From Dyella nitratireducens (GTDB lineage: Bacteria; Pseudomonadota; Gammaproteobacteria; Xanthomonadales; Rhodanobacteraceae): 64,000 nucleotides of DNA. A program made the translations under genes and the position numbers. The DNA lies in the NCBI RefSeq assembly GCF_014642835.1, contig NZ_BMJA01000003.1, positions 565,270 to 629,269 of the forward strand, read 5' to 3'. Of the stretch, positions 25,232 to 33,632 are shown piece by piece. Positions within the stretch are counted from its first letter, which is position 1, and each line of letters begins with the position of its first letter. The notes below the pieces were generated by a model that was given only the letters and a program-made list of their open reading frames with translations, did no database searches and was not told the DNA's origin.

Positions 25232-26428
25232 TCACCGCTTCGGCACAGCGATCCGCACCAGCCACACATCATGCGTATGCAGTGCAATCGGCTGGTGATC
25301 CTGCAGCGTCACCGCCTTCCCCGTCCATAAATCCTCGCCCTGCTGCGTTCCACGCAAGCCAAGCTTGGCCAGATCCAGATGGAACGGGTGCGTACCTGCA
25401 TAACGCGTACCGCCAACATTGAATACGGCCACCGCCAGTGCACCGCCCTGCAAGGGGCGCGTCCACACTTCCGTTTCGCCGTCGGCATAGGCGCGGGTTG
25501 CCTGCTTGCCGAGCGCATCTTGATCCACCGCGATCACATCGCGGCGAGTGAGAATATCCCGCACCGCCGGTGACATGTGCGACAGGTCGTTACCCGCCAG
25601 CAGCGGCGCGGCAAGCATCGCCCACCAGCTGAAATGCGAACGATTTTCTGCGGCGGTGAGCTGGCCGTTGCCAACCTCCAGCATATCCGGATCGTTCCAA
25701 TGGCCAGGACGTGAATAAGCCGCCAGCCCCGCCTGCTGCGAAGCCAGCGCGTAGATGCGATCCCAGTCAGCGGAGATATCACCCGTGGTACGCCACAGGT
25801 TGCCGCCGACGCGCGGATCGGATGCCCACTCCCACACCGCATCCATGCCGTACTGGCACAAGGAATACACGATGGGACGATGCGTGGTGTCCAAGGCATC
25901 GCGCATCGTCTCGTAAGCACTTTCCATCAGCCGCATCTGCGCTTCTGGATCGTTCGGCGCCTTGGCCTTCATCACGTCCAGATAACTGCACAAGTCATAC
26001 TTGAGATAATCCACGCCCCATGCGGCGTAAGTCTGCGCATCCTGTTTTTCGTGGCCGAGCGAACCGGTGTAGCCCGCGCAAGTCTTGGGGCCCGGCGAAC
26101 TGTAGATGCCGAGCTTGAGGCCTTTGGCATGCACGTAATCGGCCAATGCCTTCATATCCGGGAAACGTGCGTTGGAATGAATCACGCCCTTGGCATCGCG
26201 CTCGCCCTGCCAGCCATCGTCGATATTCACATAGATATAACCGGCATCACGCATGCCGCTGCTGACCATCGCATCGGCTGCTGCGCGCACGTCGGCGTCG
26301 GTGACTTTCTCGGCAAAATAATTCCAACTGTTCCAGCCCATGGGTGGTGTTTTCGCCACGGGCGTTTCAGCACGCACGCTGGTGGCCAGCAGAGTGAGCA
26401 CTGCGACAGCAATACACGAAAAGCGCAT
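25232..26428 (-). CDS. GH27 alpha-galactosidase-like enzyme, secreted
   Basis: The 398-aa product starts at ATG 26428 (GAGGT upstream) with a signal peptide ending near SVRAE. It is a GH27 enzyme: TPPMGWNSWNYF at the first strand, NIDDGW, the nucleophile in YLKYDLC (Asp145), and the acid/base in WRTTGDI (Asp217), with PGHWNDPDML and a C-terminal beta domain. It should release alpha-galactose (or a related sugar) from glycans. It is transcribed divergently from a TonB receptor gene, so the pair may form a small glycan uptake unit. Confidence 0.9.
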   Translation of the reverse strand: MRFSCIAVAVLTLLATSVRAETPVAKTPPMGWNSWNYFAEKVTDADVRAAADAMVSSGMRDAGYIYVNIDDGWQGERDAKGVIHSNARFPDMKALADYVHAKGLKLGIYSSPGPKTCAGYTGSLGHEKQDAQTYAAWGVDYLKYDLCSYLDVMKAKAPNDPEAQMRLMESAYETMRDALDTTHRPIVYSLCQYGMDAVWEWASDPRVGGNLWRTTGDISADWDRIYALASQQAGLAAYSRPGHWNDPDMLEVGNGQLTAAENRSHFSWWAMLAAPLLAGNDLSHMSPAVRDILTRRDVIAVDQDALGKQATRAYADGETEVWTRPLQGGALAVAVFNVGGTRYAGTHPFHLDLAKLGLRGTQQGEDLWTGKAVTLQDHQPIALHTHDVWLVRIAVPKR

Positions 26429-26728
26429 GGATGACCTCGCTGTTGAGTGTTGGCAGGCATAGCAACGTGCATGCCGCTTTGCGCGCCAGATATTAAGTTC
26501 GCGATACACGAACGCAAGCATTTTTTCGCATTCTCGCCGCAATGTGTTCGATTGTGCAGACATGCGCATCTCTCGTGAAAAATTTTGATCAAGACCCGCT
26601 CCTGATGCCTGGCCAATGATCTTCGCCGTGACGGCGCACACGGATGTGTGCCGTCGTGCAGGCATCCATCCAACACGGCAACGCGTCATTGAAATGCGTT
26701 GGCAGACAAGAACGAAGGGGAGAACAAC
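26429..26728. other. Divergent promoter region, GH27 / TonB receptor
   Basis: 300 nt between divergent genes. It holds a stem GCACAC-GGAT-GTGTGC near 26636-26652, AT-rich stretches around 26510-26590, and a clear ribosome site for the receptor. No regulator gene adjoins it. Confidence 0.45.
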
Positions 26729-29548
26729 ATGTCGAAACATCCGATCGCCGTGGCGATCCTGGCCGCGCTGTCGCTCGTCATGGCTGCCGGTCTGCAAGCG
26801 CAAACGACGGTAACGCCGCAGGACAGCACATCGTCGCAAGACAACGGGCCATCGTCCGGCAGCAACAAAAAAGACAAGGCCAAGAACCTGGATACGGTGA
26901 TCGTCAGCGGGTCGCTGATCAACAACGCGCAAATCCAGACAGCCACCCCCACCTACACCATCACGGCACAGGACATGCAGGCGCGCGGCTACAACAGCGT
27001 CGCAGACGTGCTGCAGAACTCGGTCTTCGCCACCGGCACGGTGCCGGGTTCGCAGACGCCGGGGTTCAACCAGGGCTCGCAAACCTTCAGCTTCTACGGA
27101 CTGAATCCGGAATACACGCTCACCTTGCTGGACGGCAAGCCGATCTCGCAATTCGGCCAGCTCTACGGCGGCGTGAGCGATTTCACCAATGTCGGCAATA
27201 TCCCGATGAGCATCGTCGACCACATCGACATCCTGCCCGGTGGCGGCTCGTCGATCTACGGCTCGCAGGCGATCTCGGGCGTGGTGAACATCGTCACCAA
27301 GCAACATATGGACGGCGCCGATGTAAGCGTACGCACCGGCAACTACAGCCTCGGCGGCGGCGCCAATCAGCGCGTTTCCGTATCGTTCGGGCATCAGTTC
27401 GGCAGGCTGGATGTGGTCGGCACGTTCGAATTCTTCAATCAATCGCCCGCGTGGTATTACCAGCGCGACCTCACCACGGCGGCGCCGCGTCCCATCATCG
27501 TGGCAGCGATGTGGGATTACGGCACAGGGCTGGGCAGCCCATTGCAGGGTTTTGTTCCGCCACCCAATGGATGCGGCGCGTTGAGCGGCTTGTTCGCGGG
27601 CACCACCACGCAGGTATACCGCGCGCCATATAGCGGCAGCTTCTGCGGCTCGCCCAAAACCTATAGCTACGGCACCTTCATCAACCAGGCCCGCAGCTAC
27701 AGCAGCATGCTGAAGCTGCGCTACGCGCTCAACGACTACGTACGCCTGTATGGCGACGTGCTGGCGAGCTGGCAACAGCAGAAGTTCACCGCGGGCATCG
27801 CCTATAACTGGTGGGGTCCGGCTGATCTTCCCGGCGGCATGATCGAAGATGCCACCACGCACCACGTGCTGTATCCCGAGCGTTTCTTTGCACCGGAAGA
27901 AGTGGGCGACAACAACTACAACGGCTTGTTGCGCCAGGACGATCTGATGTACCAGGCCGACCTCGGCGCCAATGGCACCTTCGGCGATTCGGATTGGAAC
28001 TGGGATGTGTATTTCCTGCGCTCCGGCGAACGCACCACCGATCTCAGCCCCCTGCATCCGGCCGCGGCCGTGGACGGCTTTTTCGAATCCATGCTCGGGC
28101 CGGTGGTGGGTGTCGATCCCAACACCGGCTACAACATGTATCACCCCAACTACGCTGCATTCTTTTCACCCATCACGCCGGCGCAATACAACAGCTTCAC
28201 GATCAACGTGAACGCGCTGTACAACACCTGGATCAATGACCTGCGCGGCACCGTCAGCAACGACAGCCTATTCCATTTGCCGGGCGGCGACGCAGGCTTT
28301 GCATGGCTGGTGGAAGGTGGCAACCAGGCCTGGTACAACCCGGTGAATCCGCTGGTGGCGGACGGATTGCTCTGGGGCAATACCGGCGTATCCGGCGGCG
28401 GACAGCGCGACCATGTCGCCTCTGCGTTCCAGCTGAACTTGCCGGTGCTTTCCCAGCTCACGCTCGATCTTTCGGGGCGCACCGATCGCTACACCGTCAA
28501 GGACGGATCACCCAATACCAAGTTCACCTATAAGATCGGCCTTGAATACCGCCCGTTCGAGACATGGCTGATTCGCGGCAATTACGCCACGGGCTTCATT
28601 GCACCGGACATGTCGTCGATCTTTCTTGGGCCGTCCGGGCAATACAACAGCGTGACGGATTACTACCAGTGCGCAACGAAGGGCAACAACCAGAACTGCA
28701 CGGCCGACTACACCGATGGCGTGAAGATCAATGTGCTGCCCAGCAAGAAGCTGCAACCCACCAACTCCGCAAGCTGGACCTTCGGCACTGTGTGGGCACC
28801 GGTGCGAAACCTGAGCCTGAGTGCGGATTTCCTGCATATCGCCATCAACAATGAAATCCAGCTGCAAAGCTCGGACATGCTGATGCGTCAGGAAGCGCAA
28901 TGCCGGCTCGGCCAGCTGCCGTCGGATTCGGCCGTTTGCCAGAGTGCTTACGCGCAGATCGTCCGTAGTCCGTATACAGGTCAAGTCACCAACCTTGACC
29001 TGTATTACATCAATATCGCCAACGAAGTGACCGATTCGGTCACGGGGGAAGCCAAATACCTGTTTGATCCAACCCGCCTTGGCACGTTTGCCGTGCAGTT
29101 GGATTACAACGACATGCTCAAGCATCAGTTTCAGGAATACCCGGGGACGACACCGATCAACCAACTCACCAATCCGCTGTGGAGCACGGAATTCAAGGAT
29201 CTGGCGAGCGGCTCCCTGAGCTGGTCATGGCATGACACATGGCGCAGCACGCTGTACTGGCATCGCTACAGCCCGACGCCGAATTATGTCGCGTTTACCT
29301 ATGGGCCCACGTATCCGGGCGCGGGGCATTTGCCGCCGTGGATTCTTTACAACTGGAGCGTGGGTTATTCGCCGACGAAGAACCTGGATCTGTCGCTGAT
29401 GATCAATAACATGTTCAACAAGATGCCGCCGTCTGATGCCGGTTATCGCAGCAGCCGCACGTTCCCGTATTTCAACAACTACAACTACAACATCTATGGG
29501 AGGGAGATCATGTTGCAGGCGGATTATCGGTTTGGAAAAAAAGGGTGA
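26729..29548 (+). CDS. TonB-dependent outer-membrane receptor
   Basis: The 939-aa product starts at ATG 26729 with AAGGGGAGAA upstream and a signal peptide (to about LQAQ). After a Ser/Gln/Asn-rich linker comes the plug (VIVSGSLINNAQIQTATP, ITAQDMQARGYNSVADVLQ, LDGKPISQF, STR-like PGGGSSIYGSQAISGVVNIV), then a 22-strand-type barrel rich in Tyr/Trp, ending RFGKKG. It shares its plan and linker style with the receptor at 56001-58811. It would import a large ligand, probably an oligosaccharide, given the divergent GH27 gene. The ligand is not known. Confidence 0.88.
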   Translation: MSKHPIAVAILAALSLVMAAGLQAQTTVTPQDSTSSQDNGPSSGSNKKDKAKNLDTVIVSGSLINNAQIQTATPTYTITAQDMQARGYNSVADVLQNSVFATGTVPGSQTPGFNQGSQTFSFYGLNPEYTLTLLDGKPISQFGQLYGGVSDFTNVGNIPMSIVDHIDILPGGGSSIYGSQAISGVVNIVTKQHMDGADVSVRTGNYSLGGGANQRVSVSFGHQFGRLDVVGTFEFFNQSPAWYYQRDLTTAAPRPIIVAAMWDYGTGLGSPLQGFVPPPNGCGALSGLFAGTTTQVYRAPYSGSFCGSPKTYSYGTFINQARSYSSMLKLRYALNDYVRLYGDVLASWQQQKFTAGIAYNWWGPADLPGGMIEDATTHHVLYPERFFAPEEVGDNNYNGLLRQDDLMYQADLGANGTFGDSDWNWDVYFLRSGERTTDLSPLHPAAAVDGFFESMLGPVVGVDPNTGYNMYHPNYAAFFSPITPAQYNSFTINVNALYNTWINDLRGTVSNDSLFHLPGGDAGFAWLVEGGNQAWYNPVNPLVADGLLWGNTGVSGGGQRDHVASAFQLNLPVLSQLTLDLSGRTDRYTVKDGSPNTKFTYKIGLEYRPFETWLIRGNYATGFIAPDMSSIFLGPSGQYNSVTDYYQCATKGNNQNCTADYTDGVKINVLPSKKLQPTNSASWTFGTVWAPVRNLSLSADFLHIAINNEIQLQSSDMLMRQEAQCRLGQLPSDSAVCQSAYAQIVRSPYTGQVTNLDLYYINIANEVTDSVTGEAKYLFDPTRLGTFAVQLDYNDMLKHQFQEYPGTTPINQLTNPLWSTEFKDLASGSLSWSWHDTWRSTLYWHRYSPTPNYVAFTYGPTYPGAGHLPPWILYNWSVGYSPTKNLDLSLMINNMFNKMPPSDAGYRSSRTFPYFNNYNYNIYGREIMLQADYRFGKKG

Positions 29549-29611
29549 TGTTTTCTTGCCTTCGGAGAGACGGTTTGTCCTGAAGGTAAGCGTTACTCAC
29601 GGCCGCCATTC

Positions 29612-29725
29612 CCGCGAAAGCGCACTGCTGTCCGGGGAAGTTTCGTAGCACCTCACCGTCATTCCGGCGAAGGCCGGAATCCATGCTTCGTACTGGCGAT
29701 GGATTCCGGCCTTCGCCGGAATGAC
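29612..29725. repeat. Family A repeat pair with an adjacent outer half-unit
   Basis: A half-unit of the outer type (GCGAAAGCGCACTGCTGTCC, about 29619-29638) is followed by an intact family A pair at 29658-29725. It lies between the convergent TonB receptor and GntR genes. Confidence 0.8.
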
Positions 29726-29793
29726 GGTGAGGCAAGATTGAAGACTATAGTGCCATGCGTGCACGCTCTCTCCTCGGAAGCTAGAAGGAGCCA

Positions 29794-30531
29794 TTAGCGC
29801 GGCACCACATCCCTCCCCACCCGCTTCACATGCTGCTCCACATACATCGCCGCCGCATCCGCATCGCCACAAACAATCGCCTCGTAAATCAGCCGATGCT
29901 CGGACACATAGAGCTGCACGCGATGGGCCTCGTAAATGCCGTCGTCCTTCAATCGCTTCCACAACGGCTGATCCATCGTGCTGGCGACCACGTCGGCCAC
30001 TTTCACCAGCAGCGGATCACCCGTCATCACCGCAAGCTGGCGATGGAACAAGCGGTCGCTGTCGTTCCACAGCGCGCATTGTTCGGGATCGTCGATATCG
30101 GTGATCGATGCCATCTGCGCCAGATAGTGCTCGGCCAACGCATCCGGCTTGGCACGTTGCGCCGCGCGCCGGGCGATCGCAGGCTCCAGAATGCGGCGCA
30201 GATCCAGCGTCGCGCCAGGGCTGACATCAGCATCCGTCACGCCTGCACTCGCCGCCGCAGTCATCGACAATCGCTGCATCGCGTCGCTGCTCACGTAGGT
30301 GCCGGCATTGCGGCGTGTGATGACCAACCCCTGGTTTTGCAGTGCGCCGATCGCCTCACGTACTGCTGGACGCCCAACGCGAAAACGCGACGACAATTCC
30401 CGTTCCGACGGCAAGCGCTCATCCGCCATGATTCGGCCGCTGCGGATGTCGGCGCGGATACGTTCGGCGACTTGCTCATAGATCTGCTTGGGCTGAAACG
30501 AGCCGTCGAGGATTGCCTGTGCCTTGCCCAT
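29794..30531 (-). CDS. FadR-subfamily GntR regulator
   Basis: The 245-aa product starts at ATG 30531 with GAGAGG upstream. The N-terminal winged helix is typical (QIYEQVAERIRADIRSG, LPSERELSSRFRVGRPAVRE, GLVITRRNAGTYV), and the C-terminus is an all-helical FCD ligand-binding domain (RRILEPAIARRAAQ, DRLFHRQLAVMTGDP, EHRLIYEAI). It is divergent from a hydroxyproline dehydratase-like gene with palindromic sites between them, so it most likely represses that gene and itself until an imino-acid ligand binds. Confidence 0.9.
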   Translation of the reverse strand: MGKAQAILDGSFQPKQIYEQVAERIRADIRSGRIMADERLPSERELSSRFRVGRPAVREAIGALQNQGLVITRRNAGTYVSSDAMQRLSMTAAASAGVTDADVSPGATLDLRRILEPAIARRAAQRAKPDALAEHYLAQMASITDIDDPEQCALWNDSDRLFHRQLAVMTGDPLLVKVADVVASTMDQPLWKRLKDDGIYEAHRVQLYVSEHRLIYEAIVCGDADAAAMYVEQHVKRVGRDVVPR

Positions 30532-30542
30532 ATCCTCTCCAC

Positions 30543-30590
30543 TGGTCCTTACATCGACCAAATTGACGTATAAATAATATATTTGGTCAA
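30543..30590. promoter_or_regulatory. Probable GntR operator region
   Basis: Half-sites TGGTC (30543-30547), GACCAAAT (30556-30563) and ATTTGGTCAA (30581-30590) make inverted pairs around an AT-rich core (TATAAATAATATAT) that could hold the promoter. The region lies 12-60 nt upstream of the GntR start and 56 nt or more upstream of the divergent dehydratase gene. Confidence 0.6.
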
Positions 30591-30645
30591 ATACTGAGCC
30601 AATGGTGGTCTAGATTTCAACCCATTCGACAACCAAGGGGAAAGG

Positions 30646-31653
30646 ATGAAGCTGGACCGTTTCGTGAGCACGGTGGAAATGCACGCCGCTGGCGAACCCT
30701 TCCGCATCGTGACCGGCGGGTGGCCAAGGCCGCAGGGCCGAACCATCGTGGAACGCCGTGCATGGATGAAGGCAAACGTTGACCATCTGCGCCGCGCGCT
30801 GATGCTGGAACCACGCGGCCACGCGCAAATGTATGGTGGCTACCTCACCGAAGCGGTGAGCGATCGCGCCGACTTTGGCATCATCTTCATGCATAACGAA
30901 GGCTATAGCGATCATTGCGGCCACGGCGTCATTGCCTTGGCCACGGCGGCGGTCGAACTGGGCTGGGTAGAGCGCAGCACGCCGGAAACGCGCGTCGGCA
31001 TCGATGCGCCGTGCGGATTCATCGAAGCCTTCGTGCCGTGGAACGGCGAGCATGCCGGACGCGTGCGCTTCGTCAACGTGCCCTCGTTTATCTGGCAGCG
31101 CGATGCCGTCGTGCAGACACCTACGTTCGGCGACGTGCACGGCGACATTGTCTTTGGGGGTGCATTCTATTTTTATGCGTCGGGCAAACCGTTCGGGCTG
31201 TCGATTCGCGAGGCGGAGGTCGAACGGCTGACGCAATTCGGCGACGAAGTAAAACGCGCCGCCAACGCCGCGTACCAGGTCGCCCACCCGCATATTCCCG
31301 ACATCAACCACATCTACGGAACGATCATCGACAACGCGCCACGCCATGCCGGCTCAAGCCAGGCGAATTGCTGTGTGTTTGCCGATCGCGAAGTGGATCG
31401 CTCACCGACTGGCTCCGGTACGGCTGGGCGCGTGGCACAACTGTTCTTGCGCGGCGAGTTGCAGCGGGACGCTACGCTGGTCAACGAATCCATCATCGGC
31501 ACGATCTTCCGTGGACGCGTGCTGGCCGAAACCAGGCTCGATCGATTCGATGCCGTGATTCCGGAGATCGAAGGCGATGCGTATGTGTGCGGCTTCGCGC
31601 AGTGGCTGATCGATGAGCGCGATCCGCTGGCGCATGGGTTTCTCGTGCGCTGA
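30646..31653 (+). CDS. Trans-3-hydroxy-L-proline dehydratase-like protein, proline racemase family
   Basis: The 335-aa product starts at ATG 30646 with AGGGGAAAGG upstream. It is a proline racemase fold protein with the first catalytic Cys91 in DHCGHG. At the second site it has Thr255 (DRSPTGSGTAG) in place of the second Cys of racemases and 4-hydroxyproline epimerases. The Cys/Thr pair is the known hallmark of trans-3-hydroxyproline dehydratases, which dehydrate the substrate to a pyrroline carboxylate. No reductase or transporter follows. The divergent GntR gene and operator-like sites suggest substrate induction. Confidence 0.85.
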   Translation: MKLDRFVSTVEMHAAGEPFRIVTGGWPRPQGRTIVERRAWMKANVDHLRRALMLEPRGHAQMYGGYLTEAVSDRADFGIIFMHNEGYSDHCGHGVIALATAAVELGWVERSTPETRVGIDAPCGFIEAFVPWNGEHAGRVRFVNVPSFIWQRDAVVQTPTFGDVHGDIVFGGAFYFYASGKPFGLSIREAEVERLTQFGDEVKRAANAAYQVAHPHIPDINHIYGTIIDNAPRHAGSSQANCCVFADREVDRSPTGSGTAGRVAQLFLRGELQRDATLVNESIIGTIFRGRVLAETRLDRFDAVIPEIEGDAYVCGFAQWLIDERDPLAHGFLVR

Positions 31654-31808
31654 CAACGCCGGCATTTGTGCCGACATCCACTTCCCTTCATCGAAAATTT
31701 CATCAAGACCCGCACCCCAAGCACTCCCATGCTGGATGACGCCAGCGCCTGGACTGGCAATCACGTTGTTTGAATCACCACAACATCCAGCCATCGGGAG
31801 GGTAAAAC

Positions 31809-33542
31809 ATGCTGCAAACCACGATTCTATCGAGGGGATTGGCGATCGCCTTGTGCGCACTCGCAAGCGCCGGAGCGATGGGAACGACATTTGCCACGGA
31901 GGCCCAGCCAGCAAGCGACACAACGCCCATCGCGCTACACGCCGGTGACCAGGCGACGTTGATGAGCGCCAACGCGCCGGTTCGGGTCAACGTCGTGTTG
32001 AAAATGCATCACCCAGACGAACTGGCACAGGTGGCGGAGCAAGTACGCACACACGCAAGAAGCCCCTTGACGGACCACGATCTGGCCACCCGCTACCTGC
32101 CGAACCATGCCGACGCCATGCGCGTCTACAACTATCTGCATGCCAACGGCTTCAGCGATATCCATGTGTCGAAGGACAACCTGATCGTTACGGCATCAGG
32201 CACCGCAGTGGACGTGCAAGCAGCTTTCAAAACGCGCTTGTACAGCCTTCATCGCGGCAAGCAAGCGGGCATTGCCAATGCGGATGCGGTGAGCATTCCA
32301 TCATCCTTAAGCGACGTGATCGCCGCCGTACACGGATTGCGCTCATTCCAGGAACGCGGCGTATCGGGAGCAAAGATGGCCGCCACGGCCCAGGGCAAGG
32401 TCACCTGGAAAGGCCAGGGCGCGCCTGGCACCCAGTCGACGGCGGGCGTCGTGGCCTGCCGGGAATGCGTGCACGCCCCGACCGATTTTCCCTCGCTGTA
32501 CGGAGCCAACAATCTGGCACCGGCCAATAACCAGGTCGTCGCGGTGATCGGCGTGGGCGACCAGAGCAACACCAATTACCTGTACCAGACCTGGGCCAGC
32601 CATTACGGCTTTGGCTTCATTCCGCTCGATGTGATCTATCCCACCGGTTACACGCCGGGCGATTACGAGGCGCAGACGGAAGCGGCGCTCGACGTCGATG
32701 CCGTCGCCACCATGACGGGCGGACTGCAACAAATCGCGCTCTATTCGGCCCCGTCGACGAATCTGGATGATGAACTGACGGCGGTGACTGCCGCCATCAA
32801 CGATGATCGATCGACCATCTCCCTCTCGTTTGCAGCTACCTGCGATTCGGATATCGGCCAGGATCTGCGCAACAGTTGGGATCAGGAACTCTCGGCCGCG
32901 GTGGCCAAGGGCATCACCGTATTCGCGATCACCCAGGATGACGGCGGCTATCCGGGATGTTCCAACAACGAAAGCTCGACCGGTTTTCCGGGCAGTTCGC
33001 CCTATGTGGTGTCGGTGGGAGCCTCCACCCTTTACAACACGGTGGACTCCTACACCACCTACGATCACGAAACACTGTGGACATCGAGCGAAAGCGGACC
33101 GGCTGCGACGGAAGGGCGCCCGAATTACCAGAATGCGGTCGCCAACATCGTCGGCAACATGCGTAGTACGCCGGACTTCGTCATGGATGGCGATCCGAAT
33201 TCAGGGCTGTGGATTGTCACTGGCGGCTATGACAGCAGCGGCACCTATCAAACCGAGTGGGCGGTCTACGGTGGTACCAGCCTGGCTGCACCGCTGCTGG
33301 CAGGTACCTATGCACGGCTGTTGCAGAGTGGCGTGGCGCCGAATTTCTGGCAGCAGAGTTTTTATGACATCGGCGTGGGCCAGGTAAACCAGACCAGCGG
33401 TGACTGCCTTACGTGTTACCACCTGCTGACGGGAGGCAGCAACGGCGCATATTCGGTGGTCCCGGGGCAATTCAACCAGGCTTCTGGCTGGGGCTCATGG
33501 AACGCCGGCGCGCTCGCCACGGGAATGGCACTCCAGCACTGA
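31809..33542 (+). CDS. S53 (sedolisin/kumamolisin) family peptidase, secreted
   Basis: The 577-aa precursor has a signal peptide (to about residue 29-35), a pro-kumamolisin activation domain (about 58-180), and an S53 catalytic domain. The active site reads E291-A-A-L-D295, Asp377/378 in TQDDGG, and Ser491 in GGTSLAAP. S53 enzymes are serine-carboxyl peptidases with acid pH optima. RBS GGGAGG lies seven bases before ATG 31809. It converges with an autotransporter gene, with a hairpin between. A second, only distantly similar S53 gene lies at 44690-46420. Confidence 0.9.
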   Translation: MLQTTILSRGLAIALCALASAGAMGTTFATEAQPASDTTPIALHAGDQATLMSANAPVRVNVVLKMHHPDELAQVAEQVRTHARSPLTDHDLATRYLPNHADAMRVYNYLHANGFSDIHVSKDNLIVTASGTAVDVQAAFKTRLYSLHRGKQAGIANADAVSIPSSLSDVIAAVHGLRSFQERGVSGAKMAATAQGKVTWKGQGAPGTQSTAGVVACRECVHAPTDFPSLYGANNLAPANNQVVAVIGVGDQSNTNYLYQTWASHYGFGFIPLDVIYPTGYTPGDYEAQTEAALDVDAVATMTGGLQQIALYSAPSTNLDDELTAVTAAINDDRSTISLSFAATCDSDIGQDLRNSWDQELSAAVAKGITVFAITQDDGGYPGCSNNESSTGFPGSSPYVVSVGASTLYNTVDSYTTYDHETLWTSSESGPAATEGRPNYQNAVANIVGNMRSTPDFVMDGDPNSGLWIVTGGYDSSGTYQTEWAVYGGTSLAAPLLAGTYARLLQSGVAPNFWQQSFYDIGVGQVNQTSGDCLTCYHLLTGGSNGAYSVVPGQFNQASGWGSWNAGALATGMALQH

Positions 33543-33561
33543 TTTGCCGATAGGCATACCG

Positions 33562-33595
33562 GCGATGCCGTGGACGAACCTGTCCACGGCATCGC
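33562..33595. terminator. Bidirectional hairpin between convergent genes
   Basis: GCGATGCCGTGGAC and GTCCACGGCATCGC pair perfectly over 14 bases with a six-base loop (GAACCT). It is centred between the S53 stop (33542) and the autotransporter stop (33633). There is no T-tract on either side. Confidence 0.7.
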
Positions 33596-33632
33596 AAACC
33601 TCACGCAGCAAAAAACACTCCATGGCTACGCA

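Noticed and set aside
25232..28144. A leftward open frame of 970 codons across the GH27 gene and into the TonB receptor gene
   Set aside because: Only the last 398 codons are GH27. The upstream part is antisense to the receptor, has no family features, and the signal peptide and ribosome site place the start at 26428.
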